Shown: in pieces, positions 7,789 through 16,486 of the stretch
Position numbering within the stretch: the first letter of the stretch is position 1
Layout of the letters: every line of letters begins with the position of its first letter
The notes under the pieces: generated by a model
Databases searched by the model: none
Seen by the model: the letters and a program-made list of their open reading frames with translations, nothing else
Told to the model about the DNA's origin: nothing
Assembly: GCA_963814095.1 (NCBI GenBank)
Contig: CAWFBT010000002.1
Coordinates: forward strand, 62,001-126,000
DNA: 64,000 nt
Reading direction: 5' to 3'
From: JACVRW01 sp963814095
GTDB taxonomy: Bacteria; Actinomycetota; Thermoleophilia; Solirubrobacterales; Thermoleophilaceae
Made by a program: the position numbers and the translations under genes

Positions 7789-9092
7789 CGCGTTCCCTCC
7801 TCGAGGAGCGTGGCCGCAGCCGGCGCCAGGGCAGCCCGGCCGCGCCGGGCGAGCTCGAAGTGACGCTCAGCCGCTTCGGGCCGTCCCACCCGCTCGAGCG
7901 CGACCCCGGCGTGCAGGTTGTAGAGCGCGTCGCGCGAGCCCGTGCTCAGCGCGCGCCGCGCCCAGGTCAGGCCCGCCTCGTCGTGACCCGCGCGAACGTG
8001 GGCCCAGGCGAGGGCGTCCGCCGAGCGGATGCTCGGCGCGCGCTCCCACACCTGCCTTCCGAGCTCGACCGCCCGGGCCGGGTCGCCGTACTCGGCCTCG
8101 AAGAGGACCGTCTCGGCGTCGGGCAGCGTGGCCGCCGCCGTGTACAGCCGCTGCTGCACGCGCGCGGCGGCCAGCGAGGCCTCTCCGGCCGCGTCGCGCC
8201 CGCGCGCCTGCTCGACCTGGGCGAGCAGGCTGAGCGTCGCGGTCAGCGGCAGGCGCGCGGAAGCGCGACGCAGGCGAGCGGCGGCTCTCCCCAGATCGCC
8301 GCTCGCCGCGTCGGCTCGCGCAAGTCCGACCAGGCCGGCCGGATAGCCGGGCACCGATCGGAGCGCAGCCGTGAAGGCGAGCCGCGCCGCCGCGACTCGC
8401 CCCTGCTGAAGCTCGAGGTCGCCCAGCAGCACCCGCACGTAGGCGACGTTCTCGGGATCGCCGCCGCCGGCGGACACCGCGAGCCGCATCGCCTCGACGG
8501 CCCCGGGGAGGTCGCCCGTCAGCTCGCGCAGGTAGGAGACGCGCGAGTAGGAGGTGAGGTTCGGCTTGATGTCGAGCAGCTGCTGGAGCGTGCGTTCGGC
8601 GGCGCCGTAGCGGCCCAGCTCGATCTGGGCGTCGGCGATCACGGGCAGCACGGCGACGAGGCTGGGCGCCAGCCGCCTGGCCTCGAGACCGCGCCGCAGC
8701 TGCTCACCGAAGTCATGGCGCAGGCCGGCGAGCGTGCCCGCGCCCAGCACCGCGTCGACGCTGCGGGCATCGCGCCTGAGCGCGGCGTCATAGCTGCGGT
8801 CGGCGCGTGAGTAGAAGCCGGGGTCGCCGGTTTCACGCGCGCGCTGGAGGTAGGCCTGACCGAGCGAGGCAAGAACGCCGGCGTCTGCATCACCCTCACG
8901 CGCGGCGCCTTGGAGGAGCTCGATGCGCTCGGCCGCGGAGGCGGCGGGCGGGATCTCGACGCCCTTCGCATCGCTGCCGGCCGGCAGCTCGAGGTCGCGG
9001 CCGCCCCCGAGCGACAGGATCACGGCGAGCGTGACGGCGAAGGCGGCGAGCGGGGCGAGGAGCTTGAGGAGATTCGGATGAAGAGCGGTCAT
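7785..9092 (-). CDS. Membrane-anchored tetratricopeptide-repeat protein
   Basis: The protein is about 435 residues when started at the ATG 9090-9092, which has AGAGGAC seven bases upstream. One N-terminal membrane helix (about 10-30) is followed by some eight helical repeats of TPR type, such as GVLASLGQAYLQRARETGD and LYNLHAGVALERVGRPEAAERHFELA. The repeats should lie outside the membrane and act as a protein-binding scaffold. It is the middle gene between a DUF4331 protein and the NicO transporter. The tight overlap with NicO suggests that the two work together. Confidence 0.78.
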   Translation of the reverse strand: MTALHPNLLKLLAPLAAFAVTLAVILSLGGGRDLELPAGSDAKGVEIPPAASAAERIELLQGAAREGDADAGVLASLGQAYLQRARETGDPGFYSRADRSYDAALRRDARSVDAVLGAGTLAGLRHDFGEQLRRGLEARRLAPSLVAVLPVIADAQIELGRYGAAERTLQQLLDIKPNLTSYSRVSYLRELTGDLPGAVEAMRLAVSAGGGDPENVAYVRVLLGDLELQQGRVAAARLAFTAALRSVPGYPAGLVGLARADAASGDLGRAAARLRRASARLPLTATLSLLAQVEQARGRDAAGEASLAAARVQQRLYTAAATLPDAETVLFEAEYGDPARAVELGRQVWERAPSIRSADALAWAHVRAGHDEAGLTWARRALSTGSRDALYNLHAGVALERVGRPEAAERHFELARRGRAALAPAAATLLEEGTR

Positions 9093-9134
9093 TTGGAAGT
9101 CCTCTGGGGAGATGGGGCGGGCCCGGCCCGGTGG

Positions 9135-9159
9135 CCCGCCCGCCACATGGGCGGGCGGG
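9135..9159. terminator. Strong intergenic hairpin between DUF4331 and TPR genes
   Basis: A perfect 10-bp stem CCCGCCCGCC / GGCGGGCGGG encloses the five-base loop ACATG. It lies 19-43 bases behind the DUF4331 stop and 43 bases before the TPR start, reading leftward. There is no U-tract, so it may be an attenuator or an RNA-stabilising hairpin rather than a full terminator. Confidence 0.5.
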
Positions 9160-9177
9160 TACCGGTACGGGGTGGTC

Positions 9178-10623
9178 CTACGGCAGCTGCGCAGGCGGGG
9201 GCTGCGGCACAGGGGCGTGCTGCGGCTCGGTCCGCTTGAGCGTGCTGTTGAAGCCGTCGTTCGCGAGCCCGACGTACGGGAACTGCGAGCGGAACGGCTT
9301 GTCGTTCTGGTCGACGCCGTCCCCGAGCGGGACGTTCTTCGGGGGCGACAGCAGAGCGCCCGCGATCACGCGGAGCTCGATGTCGACGACGTCGTCCGCC
9401 AGGCGCCGGCCGTTCGGGAACCCGGCGAGGTCACCCGCCAGGACGCCGAAGCGGTTCGGCTTGGCCGACGGAGCCACGCCCAGGTTCAGCTTGAGCGTGT
9501 CGGCCGCGGCCGGGTTCTTGCCGATCTGCGTCAGTCCGGGCACGCCGGTGAGCAGGGCCTGAACGATGTCGGTCCGGTTCGTCTCCTGGATTCCGAGGCC
9601 GAACAGCCCGTTCAGGATGCGAGCCGGCTCCGGGTTGAGGGCGAACTGGCCGAAGTTCTTCGCATCGTTCGCGGGGGACGTTGCGTTGAACTTGTCCTTC
9701 TTGCCGATCGGCACGATCACCTCGTTGATGAGGGGATTGCCGAGACGGCTGACCTGCACGTAGCCGTTGCCACCGCGCTTGCGCTTGCTCGGCGCGAGCA
9801 CGGAGCCGCGCTTGCGCTCGGTGGTGGACCACACGCCGACGACCGCGTTGCCCGACTTCATGTCGGCGACCTGCTTGCCGTCGCGCGTGACCTCACGCTC
9901 GGGCACCTGCAGCACGAACGACTTCGTGTTGTAGCCGGCGACGTCGTCCTTGCCGCCGCCCTGGTTGCCGAGGCCGATGTTCGGCCGGCCCGGCTTGTCG
10001 ATGTTGATCCCGTCGAAGATCGCGCCGAGGTCGACGAAGAACGCGTCGTCCGCGGGGGTCACGATCGTCTTGCCGCCGCCCTTCAGCGGGGTGACGCCAC
10101 CGGCCTCCACCTGAGCGAAGTTCGGGATCGTCTTGGGGCCAACGTTGTCCGGAACGACCGGAGCGTTGTTGGCGATCCGCTTCGAGCCGGCGAGCTTCCG
10201 GTTCTTGTAGGTCTCCTTGTAGAGGTCATAGGTCTGGACCAGGTTCAACTTCTGGTCATTGACCGAGGTGACCCCAGGTGCCGCGTACAGGAACGAGTTG
10301 GGGTTGCGGAACTTCGTATCGAAGTCCCAGCGGTAAGCAACGTCCTCGTACCCGTCGCCCGTGTTGTCGATCTTGACGTAGTAACGGGCGTTCTCGTCCA
10401 GCGGGTAGAAGTTTGGTCCGCCGGCGGGATCCGCGAGCGGGATCCAGTTGGCGACCACCGTCAGGCTGCCCAGGGCATCCGGAGCCGTGTAGGCCCAGAC
10501 GTCCGTGTTGTCCGCTGTCGGGTCCTTGAGGATGTTGGGCGCTTCACGATGGCTCGAGCCGATGCTCAATGGCACCGCCACCGCGAGGGCCAACAGGGCC
10601 GCGAGAAGCGAGAGTCTCTTCAT
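9178..10623 (-). CDS. Secreted DUF4331 protein
   Basis: The 481-residue protein has a signal peptide (about 1-22) followed at once by SSHREAP, the DUF4331 hallmark. It also shows NTDVWAYTAPD near residue 40, VGVWSTTERKR near the middle and the late motif GFPNGRRLADDVVDI. The function of DUF4331 is not known, although it often occurs with TPR proteins and transporters in bacteria. I chose ATG 10621-10623 (AAGAGGAG upstream) over the adjacent TTG. Leftward it is followed by the TPR and NicO genes, behind a strong hairpin. Confidence 0.87.
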   Translation of the reverse strand: MKRLSLLAALLALAVAVPLSIGSSHREAPNILKDPTADNTDVWAYTAPDALGSLTVVANWIPLADPAGGPNFYPLDENARYYVKIDNTGDGYEDVAYRWDFDTKFRNPNSFLYAAPGVTSVNDQKLNLVQTYDLYKETYKNRKLAGSKRIANNAPVVPDNVGPKTIPNFAQVEAGGVTPLKGGGKTIVTPADDAFFVDLGAIFDGINIDKPGRPNIGLGNQGGGKDDVAGYNTKSFVLQVPEREVTRDGKQVADMKSGNAVVGVWSTTERKRGSVLAPSKRKRGGNGYVQVSRLGNPLINEVIVPIGKKDKFNATSPANDAKNFGQFALNPEPARILNGLFGLGIQETNRTDIVQALLTGVPGLTQIGKNPAAADTLKLNLGVAPSAKPNRFGVLAGDLAGFPNGRRLADDVVDIELRVIAGALLSPPKNVPLGDGVDQNDKPFRSQFPYVGLANDGFNSTLKRTEPQHAPVPQPPPAQLP

Positions 10624-10733
10624 CAAGAGCTCCTCTTGAATCGTTGGGCCAGGGGGTTGTCCCGGGCACTCACTGGGCGATTCATTCGCGCAGCCCTGGA
10701 AGTCGGATCACTCAGAAAAGTCCTGCATATAGG

Positions 10734-10745
10734 TCACTTTTGTGA
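10734..10745. promoter_or_regulatory. 12-bp palindrome in the DUF4331/RsbW-like intergenic region
   Basis: TCACTTTTGTGA is a TCAC-N4-GTGA palindrome 111 bases upstream of the DUF4331 start and 100 bases before the divergent kinase gene. On the minus strand a TATATG box lies next to it. CRP-like and other dimeric regulators use sites of this shape. Which protein binds is unknown. Confidence 0.35.
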
Positions 10746-10844
10746 TTGACTCGTAGCTGCGACCGGCTCTCACTGCGAATCGGAGTAATCCGCTTCGCAA
10801 TTTGGCGCGTAAGACTTCATCGATAACTGCGTTGGAGACGGTGG

Positions 10845-11240
10845 ATGGCCGGATTCACCCCCCGTGAGCATTCGATTTGTGCCGATGTGGCGCGCCTCAA
10901 GGAGGCGCGTGACTTCGCCGAGCGCTGCGCCGTTGACTTCGGCCTCGGCGCGGACGACCAGTACCAGGTGAAGCTGGCCATCAGCGAGGCCGTCACGAAC
11001 GCGATCCAGCACGGCTCGTCGTCGGCCAGCGACCCGATCGAGATCCGCGCCGCCGAGGAGGCGGGTGCGCTCGTCTTCGAGGTGACGGACACCGGGCGCT
11101 TCCGCCCGCGCGTCCGCCGCGGCGTGATGCCCGAGTCCGGCCGTGGGCTCGAGTTCATGCGGCTCCTGATGGACGAGGTGGATCTGCGCCCCGGCATGAA
11201 GGGGACGCTCCTGCGCATCTCGAAGCGCCCGCTCCTCTGA
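10845..11240 (+). CDS. RsbW-like anti-sigma factor / ATP-binding serine kinase
   Basis: This is a small GHKL ATPase of the kind that binds and phosphorylates anti-anti-sigma factors and sequesters a stress sigma factor. The 131-residue protein has the N-box AISEAVTNAIQHG (about 45-57), the G1 box FEVTDTGRF (about 84-92) and a C-terminal glycine-rich ATP lid (SGRGLEFMRLL). There is no partner sigma or STAS gene beside it in the window. The nearest regulated neighbour is the cytochrome c gene 160 bases downstream. The partner-switch target is unknown. Confidence 0.85.
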   Translation: MAGFTPREHSICADVARLKEARDFAERCAVDFGLGADDQYQVKLAISEAVTNAIQHGSSSASDPIEIRAAEEAGALVFEVTDTGRFRPRVRRGVMPESGRGLEFMRLLMDEVDLRPGMKGTLLRISKRPLL

Positions 11241-11257
11241 GGAAGTTGGCGCCCCGA

Positions 11258-11276
11258 CGGCGGCCATTCGCCGCCG
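11258..11276. terminator. Weak hairpin after the RsbW-like gene
   Basis: A 7-bp stem CGGCGGC / GCCGCCG with a five-base loop starts 18 bases after the stop codon. There is no T-tract, so termination strength is uncertain. Confidence 0.3.
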
Positions 11277-11400
11277 AAAGAGGACGACCGCCGGGCGAAT
11301 CCTTCGCAATGGGAGGTCGTCACCGGCCGTCGCCGGGGCAGAGCTTGTTTCGCCGTCCTCCGGTGTGGTCCTCCCGGCTGCCAATTAATATGGCTCGCCC

Positions 11401-11811
11401 GTGAGCCGCCCGATCGTCATCGTCGCCGCGCTCGCCGCGTCGCTGCTTGCGGCCTGCGGCGGAGAAATCGAGGTGCCCGACAGCGAGACGACGGCCCATA
11501 GGGGCGCCGTTCTCTTCAACGAGCGCTGCTCGGGGTGTCACTCGCTCGATGCCGCCAACGCCTACGGGTCGAAGCCGGAGGGGCAGATCCAGGGCGGCGA
11601 GCGCACCAACGGGCCGAACTTCAACGTGCGCAAGGAGAGCCGCGACGACGTCCTGTTCGCGATCCGCAACGGCGGGTTCTCCGGAGCGATCATGCCGGCG
11701 AACATCGTGGTCGGCGACGACGCCGAGGCGGTGGCCGACTTCCTCGCCAAGTACTCCGGCGGGCAGAGCGGCGAATCCGACGTGACCTCCTCAGGGCAGA
11801 CGGGCGGATGA
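11401..11811 (+). CDS. Lipoprotein c-type cytochrome (monoheme)
   Basis: The 136-residue protein starts with a signal sequence ending in the lipobox LLAAC (cysteine near 19), so it should be tethered outside the membrane. The heme-binding motif CSGCH lies at about 43-47. A methionine in GAIMPANIVV is the likely sixth ligand. The fold fits a small class I cytochrome c that carries electrons between membrane complexes. It starts at GTG. No oxidase gene is adjacent. The serS gene follows after 31 bases. Confidence 0.88.
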   Translation: MSRPIVIVAALAASLLAACGGEIEVPDSETTAHRGAVLFNERCSGCHSLDAANAYGSKPEGQIQGGERTNGPNFNVRKESRDDVLFAIRNGGFSGAIMPANIVVGDDAEAVADFLAKYSGGQSGESDVTSSGQTGG

Positions 11812-11842
11812 CGCAGGCACCGGCCGGGGGCGACCAGCCGCC

Positions 11843-13096
11843 GTGCTCGACCTGAGGCAGCTCCGCGAGGATCCGGAGCCGGCGCGTGCGGCGCTCGCCC
11901 GGCGTGGCGCCGACCCGGCGGTCCTCGACGAGGCGCTCGAGCTGGACGAGCGGCGCAGGGCCCTGCTGCCGGAGCTCGAGGAGCTGCGGCGCGCGAAGAA
12001 CGAGGCCTCGAAGCGCATCGGCGAGCTGCAGCGCTCCGGCACGGACGCGAGCGAGGCGATCGCCGAGGTGCGCAGCGCCTCGGGCCGCGAGAAGGAGCTG
12101 AGCGAGGAGCTCAGGTCGGTCGAGGAGCGCCGCTCGTCGGCACTCGCCGCGCTGCCGAACCTGCCCGACCCCGGCGCGCCGCCCGCCGACGAGGTGCTGC
12201 GCGAGGTCGGCGAGCCGGGCGCCGAGGGGCGCGACCACGTGGAGCTGCTCGGCGGCCTCGTCGACCTCGAGGCGGGAGCGCGGGTCGCGGGTTCGCGCTT
12301 CGCCTACCTGAAGGGTCCGGTCGTGCGCCTGCAGTTCGCGCTCGTCCAGTGGGCGCTCGACCTGCTGGACGAGAAGGGCTTCACGCCGGTGGTGCCGCCC
12401 GTGCTCGTGCGCGGGTCCGCGCTCTTCGGGACGGGCATGCTGCCCGACACCGAGCAGCAGATCTACACGATCCCCGACGACGAGCTGTACCTCGCCGGCA
12501 CCTCGGAGGTGCCGCTCGCGTCGCTCCACGGCGGCGAGATCCTCGGCCCCGGCGAGCTGCCGCTCCGCTACGCGGGCGTCTCGACCTGCTTCCGGCGCGA
12601 GGCGGGCGCCGCCGGCAAGGACACGCGCGGCATCTTCCGCGTCCACCAGTTCGACAAGGTGGAGATGTTCTCGTTCGTCGAGCCGGAGCGCGCGGTCGAG
12701 GAGCACGAGCGGCTGCTCTCGATCGAGGAGGAGATCCTCGGCGCGCTCGAACTCCCGTACCGCGTCGTGAACATCGCCGTCGACGACCTCGGCGCGTCGG
12801 CTGCGAAGAAGTACGACCTCGAGGCCTGGCTGCCCGGACAGGGCCGATTCCGCGAGCTGACCTCCACCTCCAACACGACGGACTTCCAGGCGAGGCGGCT
12901 CGACATCCGCCAGCGCCCGGCCGAGGGGGCGACGCCGCGCCACGTGCACACCCTCAACGGCACGGCTGTGGCCGTCGGCCGGACGATCATCGCCATCGTC
13001 GAGAACCACCAGCGGGACGACGGCAGCATCGAGATCCCCTCGGTGCTGCATCCCTACGGGGCTCCCGAGCGCATCGCTGCGGCGGGCGGGGCCTAG
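11843..13096 (+). CDS. serS: Seryl-tRNA synthetase
   Basis: This class II synthetase charges tRNA-Ser. The 417-residue protein has an N-terminal antiparallel coiled coil (about 27-100) that grips the long variable arm. The catalytic domain carries motif 2 FRREAGAAGKDTRGIFR followed by HQFDKVE, and motif 3 NGTAVAVGRTIIAIVEN. The TGTSE-type serine loop appears as LAGTSEVPLASLH. It starts at GTG. A tRNA-Ser gene begins only 15 bases behind the stop, so enzyme and substrate may share a transcript. Confidence 0.97.
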   Translation: MLDLRQLREDPEPARAALARRGADPAVLDEALELDERRRALLPELEELRRAKNEASKRIGELQRSGTDASEAIAEVRSASGREKELSEELRSVEERRSSALAALPNLPDPGAPPADEVLREVGEPGAEGRDHVELLGGLVDLEAGARVAGSRFAYLKGPVVRLQFALVQWALDLLDEKGFTPVVPPVLVRGSALFGTGMLPDTEQQIYTIPDDELYLAGTSEVPLASLHGGEILGPGELPLRYAGVSTCFRREAGAAGKDTRGIFRVHQFDKVEMFSFVEPERAVEEHERLLSIEEEILGALELPYRVVNIAVDDLGASAAKKYDLEAWLPGQGRFRELTSTSNTTDFQARRLDIRQRPAEGATPRHVHTLNGTAVAVGRTIIAIVENHQRDDGSIEIPSVLHPYGAPERIAAAGGA

Positions 13097-13111
13097 GATT
13101 CGAGCCGCCCT

Positions 13112-13200
13112 GGAGGGGTGGCAGAGTCCGGTCGATTGCAGCTGCCTTGAAAGCAGCCGGCCTCGCAAGAGGCCCGGGGGTTCGAATCCCTCCCCCTCCG
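13112..13200 (+). tRNA. tRNA-Ser (anticodon TGA)
   Basis: The 89-base sequence folds as a class II tRNA. The acceptor stem is GGAGGGG / CCCCTCC with discriminator G, and the anticodon arm GCTGC-CTTGAAA-GCAGC shows anticodon TGA. A long variable arm (GGCCTCGCAAGAGGCC) and a T-loop TTCGAAT follow. CCA is not encoded. It lies directly behind serS. Confidence 0.97.
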
Positions 13201-13223
13201 TACCAGCCAGTTAGGGTCCCGGC

Positions 13224-14891
13224 GTGCCCTCGGCGCACGCGCCCACTCGCACGCTGATCCAACACCGCGCTCGCGCCGAGGAGATCCTCCGCGTCTTCGG
13301 GCGCTACGGCGTCGCGCACATGACGACGCGCTCCGTGCATCTGCGCCTGGCGGACATCGTTCCGTTCGAGCTGCCCAACCCGAGCGATTCGATGAGCGAT
13401 GGCAAGCGGCTGCGCCTGGCGCTGGCGGAGCTGGGCCCGACCTTCATCAAGCTCGGACAGGTGCTGAGCACGCGGATCGACCTGGTCGGCCCGGATGTGG
13501 CCGCGGAGCTCAAGTCGTTGCAGACGGACTGCCCCGCTGACCCGCCCGAGGACGTCCGCGGGACGGTGGAGCAGGACCTCGGCCACCCGGTCGACGAGGC
13601 GTTCTCTCGCTTCGACTTCGAGCCACTTGCGTCGGCATCCGTCGCGCAGGCGCACGAGGCGGTGCTGCACGACGGAACCGAGGTGGTCGTCAAGGTCCAG
13701 CACACCGGCATCGCCGACGTCGTGGCGGCCGACTTCGACATCCTCGAGGCGCTCGCGGCGATCGTCGAGGAGCACGACGAGTCCATTGCGCTCTGGCGAC
13801 CGCGCGGGATCGTCAAGCAGCTGCGCCGCACCGTGCTCGCCGAACTCGACCTGGTGCGCGAGGCGAACACCTTGCAACGGGCGCGGGACAACTTCAGCGC
13901 CGAGGCCGACGTGCTGATCCCCGAGCCCTATCCAGACCTTTCGGGCCAGCGGGTGCTGACGATGACGCGGCTGACCGGGCGCTCACTCGACGAGGTCGCC
14001 AGCGACGACTCGATCGACAGACGCGCCTTCGCCCTTCGTGCAGCGCGCATCTTCCTCGAGATGATCTTCCGCGACCACCTCTTCCACGGGGACCCGCACC
14101 CGGGCAACGTGCTGGTCGAGAACGGCCCCGACGGCATCCGCTACGGCATCCTCGATTGGGGCGAGGTCGGCACGGTCGACCGGGCGCTCGAGGACCGGCT
14201 CGGGGCGTTCATCCTCTCCGTCGCCGGCGGGGACCACGCGGATGCGGCCGACACCCTCCTCGATCTCGTGACCGCTCCGGGGCATCTGGACGCCGATGCC
14301 TTTCGCCTCGACGTCTCGGATTGGCTCGGCACCTACGGCTCCGGTGGAGCGGAGTCGGTCGACGTGGCGGCGGCCGTGGAGGACCTGACGCGGATCGTCC
14401 GCGAGCACCGGCTTCGGATGCCGCCCGACCTCGCCATGCTCGGCAAGACGCTGATCCAGCTGCAGGGAGATCTCGCGCTGGCCGGTGCCGAGCTGCGCAT
14501 CCAGGATGCCGTCGGCGACTACGTCCAGGAGCTGATCCGCCAGCGCCTCTCGCCCGAGCGAATGCTGCGGCGCGCGCAGCGCACCGCGCACGACTGGGAG
14601 CGGCTCGCGCAGCAGGCCCCACGCGACATCACCGCGATACTCGAGGCCGTGCGGCTCGGCGAGCTCGACGTGCCGCTGCGGCTCGACAAACTCGACAGGA
14701 ACGTCAATCGGCTCGTCTACGGCATCCTCGCCGCCGCCCTGTTCAGCGGCGCGTCGAACCTGTGGGCACGCCAAACGCCGCCGCTCACGAAGCGGGGCAC
14801 ATCGATCCCCGGGGCGGCGGGCACGCTCGCGTCGGCGGCGTTCGCGTTGCGGCTGCTGCGGGCCTCGCGGCGCAGCGGCGGGCTCGGCTGA
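13224..14891 (+). CDS. ABC1/UbiB-family atypical kinase (AarF)
   Basis: The 555-residue protein belongs to the UbiB/ADCK family of atypical kinases or ATPases linked to quinone and lipid metabolism. The family KxGQ motif appears in GPTFIKLGQVLSTR (about 72-85). The A-rich loop (ASASVAQAHEA), the invariant lysine in VVVKVQHTG and the catalytic FHGDPHPGN are all present. The metal-binding motif is DWG (ILDWGEVG) instead of DFG. Two helices near the C-terminus (about 490-540) are likely membrane anchors. It starts at GTG. The position after the tRNA gives no functional hint. Confidence 0.9.
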   Translation: MPSAHAPTRTLIQHRARAEEILRVFGRYGVAHMTTRSVHLRLADIVPFELPNPSDSMSDGKRLRLALAELGPTFIKLGQVLSTRIDLVGPDVAAELKSLQTDCPADPPEDVRGTVEQDLGHPVDEAFSRFDFEPLASASVAQAHEAVLHDGTEVVVKVQHTGIADVVAADFDILEALAAIVEEHDESIALWRPRGIVKQLRRTVLAELDLVREANTLQRARDNFSAEADVLIPEPYPDLSGQRVLTMTRLTGRSLDEVASDDSIDRRAFALRAARIFLEMIFRDHLFHGDPHPGNVLVENGPDGIRYGILDWGEVGTVDRALEDRLGAFILSVAGGDHADAADTLLDLVTAPGHLDADAFRLDVSDWLGTYGSGGAESVDVAAAVEDLTRIVREHRLRMPPDLAMLGKTLIQLQGDLALAGAELRIQDAVGDYVQELIRQRLSPERMLRRAQRTAHDWERLAQQAPRDITAILEAVRLGELDVPLRLDKLDRNVNRLVYGILAAALFSGASNLWARQTPPLTKRGTSIPGAAGTLASAAFALRLLRASRRSGGLG

Positions 14892-15004
14892 AACTTCCGA
14901 AATCTTCTCTACAGGGTCGTGGCCGGCCAGCCGATAAGCCCTGGACTGGCCTGAAGTAGCCAACCTAGATCTGGTCTCCTCGCGGGAGGCCGAAGGAGGA
15001 CCCG

Positions 15005-16418
15005 ATGTCTCTGACACGCCATCTGCGCGTGGCGGTAGTCGCTGCCGTCGCGTGCAGCGTCATGCTGCTCCCAAGCGTTGGAGAAGCGCTTGCCGCCAAG
15101 AGCAGCACGACCCGCCTGTACGCGTGCATGAAGCGCTCGACCGGCAAGCTCAAGTTCGTCACGAAGAAGACTCGCTGCAAGAGCGGTCAAAAGAAGGTTT
15201 CCTTCAAGGCGCCCACCGGCAGGGCCGGCAAGACCGGCGCTCAGGGCGGGCAGGGGCTCCAGGGCCTGACCGGCCCGCAGGGCGCTCAGGGCCCGCAGGG
15301 TGCGGCCGGCCAGGGTGGCGCTCCCGGTGCTCCGGGCGAGACCGGCGCGCAGGGCGCGAACGGTGCGCAGGGCGCAACCGGCGCTCAGGGTGCGACTGGT
15401 GCTCAAGGCGCGACCGGCGCGCAGGGTGCGACTGGCGCGCAGGGCGCGACCGGCGCTCAGGGCGCGACCGGCGCTCAGGGCGCGACCGGCGCGCAAGGTG
15501 CCCAGGGCCCGCAGGGCGTTGCCGGCCCGCAGGGTGCGGCCGGCGCCGATGGCGCTCAGGGCGAGCAGGGCGAGCAGGGTGCCCAGGGTGAGCAGGGTGA
15601 GCAGGGGCCGCAGGGCCTCCAGGGCCTGCAGGGTCCGCAGGGCGAGCAGGGCGAGCAGGGCGCCGCAGGGCGAGCAGGGTGCCCAGGGCGAGCAGGGTGC
15701 CCAGGGCGAGCAGGGCGTTGCCGGCCCGCAGGGTGCGGCAGGCGCCGATGGCGCTCAGGGTGAGCAGGGTGAGCAGGGTGCCCAGGGCGAGCAGGGTGCC
15801 CAGGGCGAGCAGGGCCCGCAGGGCGAGCAGGGGCCGCAGGGCCTCCAGGGCCTGCAGGGTGAGCAGGGCCCCCAGGGCGAGCAGGGTGCCCAGGGCGAGC
15901 AGGGCGCGGCCGGCGCGAACGGCGCCGACGGTGCGAATGGCGCGGACGGTGCTCCGGGCGCGCAGGGTGAGCAGGGTGCGAATGGCGCGAACGGCGCAGA
16001 CGGCACCCCCGGCGCCAACGGCGCCGACGGCACTCCCGGCGGCCAGGGCCCGCAGGGTGCCCAGGGTCCGCAGGGTGCGCAGGGCCCGCAGGGTCCGGTC
16101 GGCCCGCAGGGTCCCGCCGGCCCCTCGAACAGCCAGCGGCCCGCCACGACTCCGACCACGGACGGCGACGTCCAGGCCGGTGACGTCGTCACCGATACGA
16201 CCGACTGCCCGGCGGGCAAGGTCGTCCTCGGCGGCGGCGAGCAGATCGCAGTCGGCTCCGGCGGCAGCACGTTCGGTGCCGCGCGGTTCTACGTGAGCGA
16301 TTCGCACGCGATCGACGCCGACACGTGGCAGGTGTCCCTTGTGGCGCTGTCCGAGTTCGGTGGCAACAACGCCCAGGACGACGCGACGGTCACCGCACAC
16401 GTCGTGTGCTCCGTCTAA
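15005..16418 (+). pseudogene. Collagen-like secreted protein, frameshifted within its Gly-X-Y repeats
   Basis: The protein begins with a signal peptide (about 1-31) and a two-cysteine motif, LYACMKRSTGKLKFV then RCKSGQKKVSF. About 270 residues of uninterrupted Gly-X-Y triplets rich in GAQ, GEQ and GPQ follow, then a globular C-terminal domain of about 95 residues with cysteines in TTDCPAGKVVLGGG and VVCSV. The first frame leaves the repeats near 15660 and the second frame resumes there. One extra G in GCGCCGCAG explains the break, and removing it gives 470 residues. Such proteins form triple-helical surface fibres. The repeats make both slippage and assembly error likely. An AGGAGG-type ribosome site precedes the ATG. 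Confidence 0.85.
15362..15487 (+). repeat. Seven tandem 18-bp units encoding Gly-Ala-Gln-Gly-Ala-Thr
   Basis: Seven consecutive 18-bp copies encode GAQGAT. They differ only at third codon positions, so protein-level selection or recent duplication is visible. They are part of the collagen-like region and can change copy number by slippage. Confidence 0.9.
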
Positions 16419-16440
16419 CCGAGTAGTTACGCAACCAACC

Positions 16441-16468
16441 AAGCGGGAGGCCTTCGGGCCTCCCGCTT
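16441..16468 (+). terminator. Rho-independent terminator with UUCG tetraloop
   Basis: The perfect 12-bp stem AAGCGGGAGGCC / GGCCTCCCGCTT closes a TTCG loop, an unusually stable hairpin. It begins 23 bases after the collagen-like stop. The ribosome site of the next gene follows within 10 bases, so downstream transcription must restart or read through. Confidence 0.85.
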
Positions 16469-16486
16469 CCGCCTTTCGGAGGAACG

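Noticed and set aside
15240..16130. Possible CRISPR array or non-coding tandem repeat
   Set aside because: The periodicity is 9 and 18 bases in one open frame encoding Gly-X-Y triplets.
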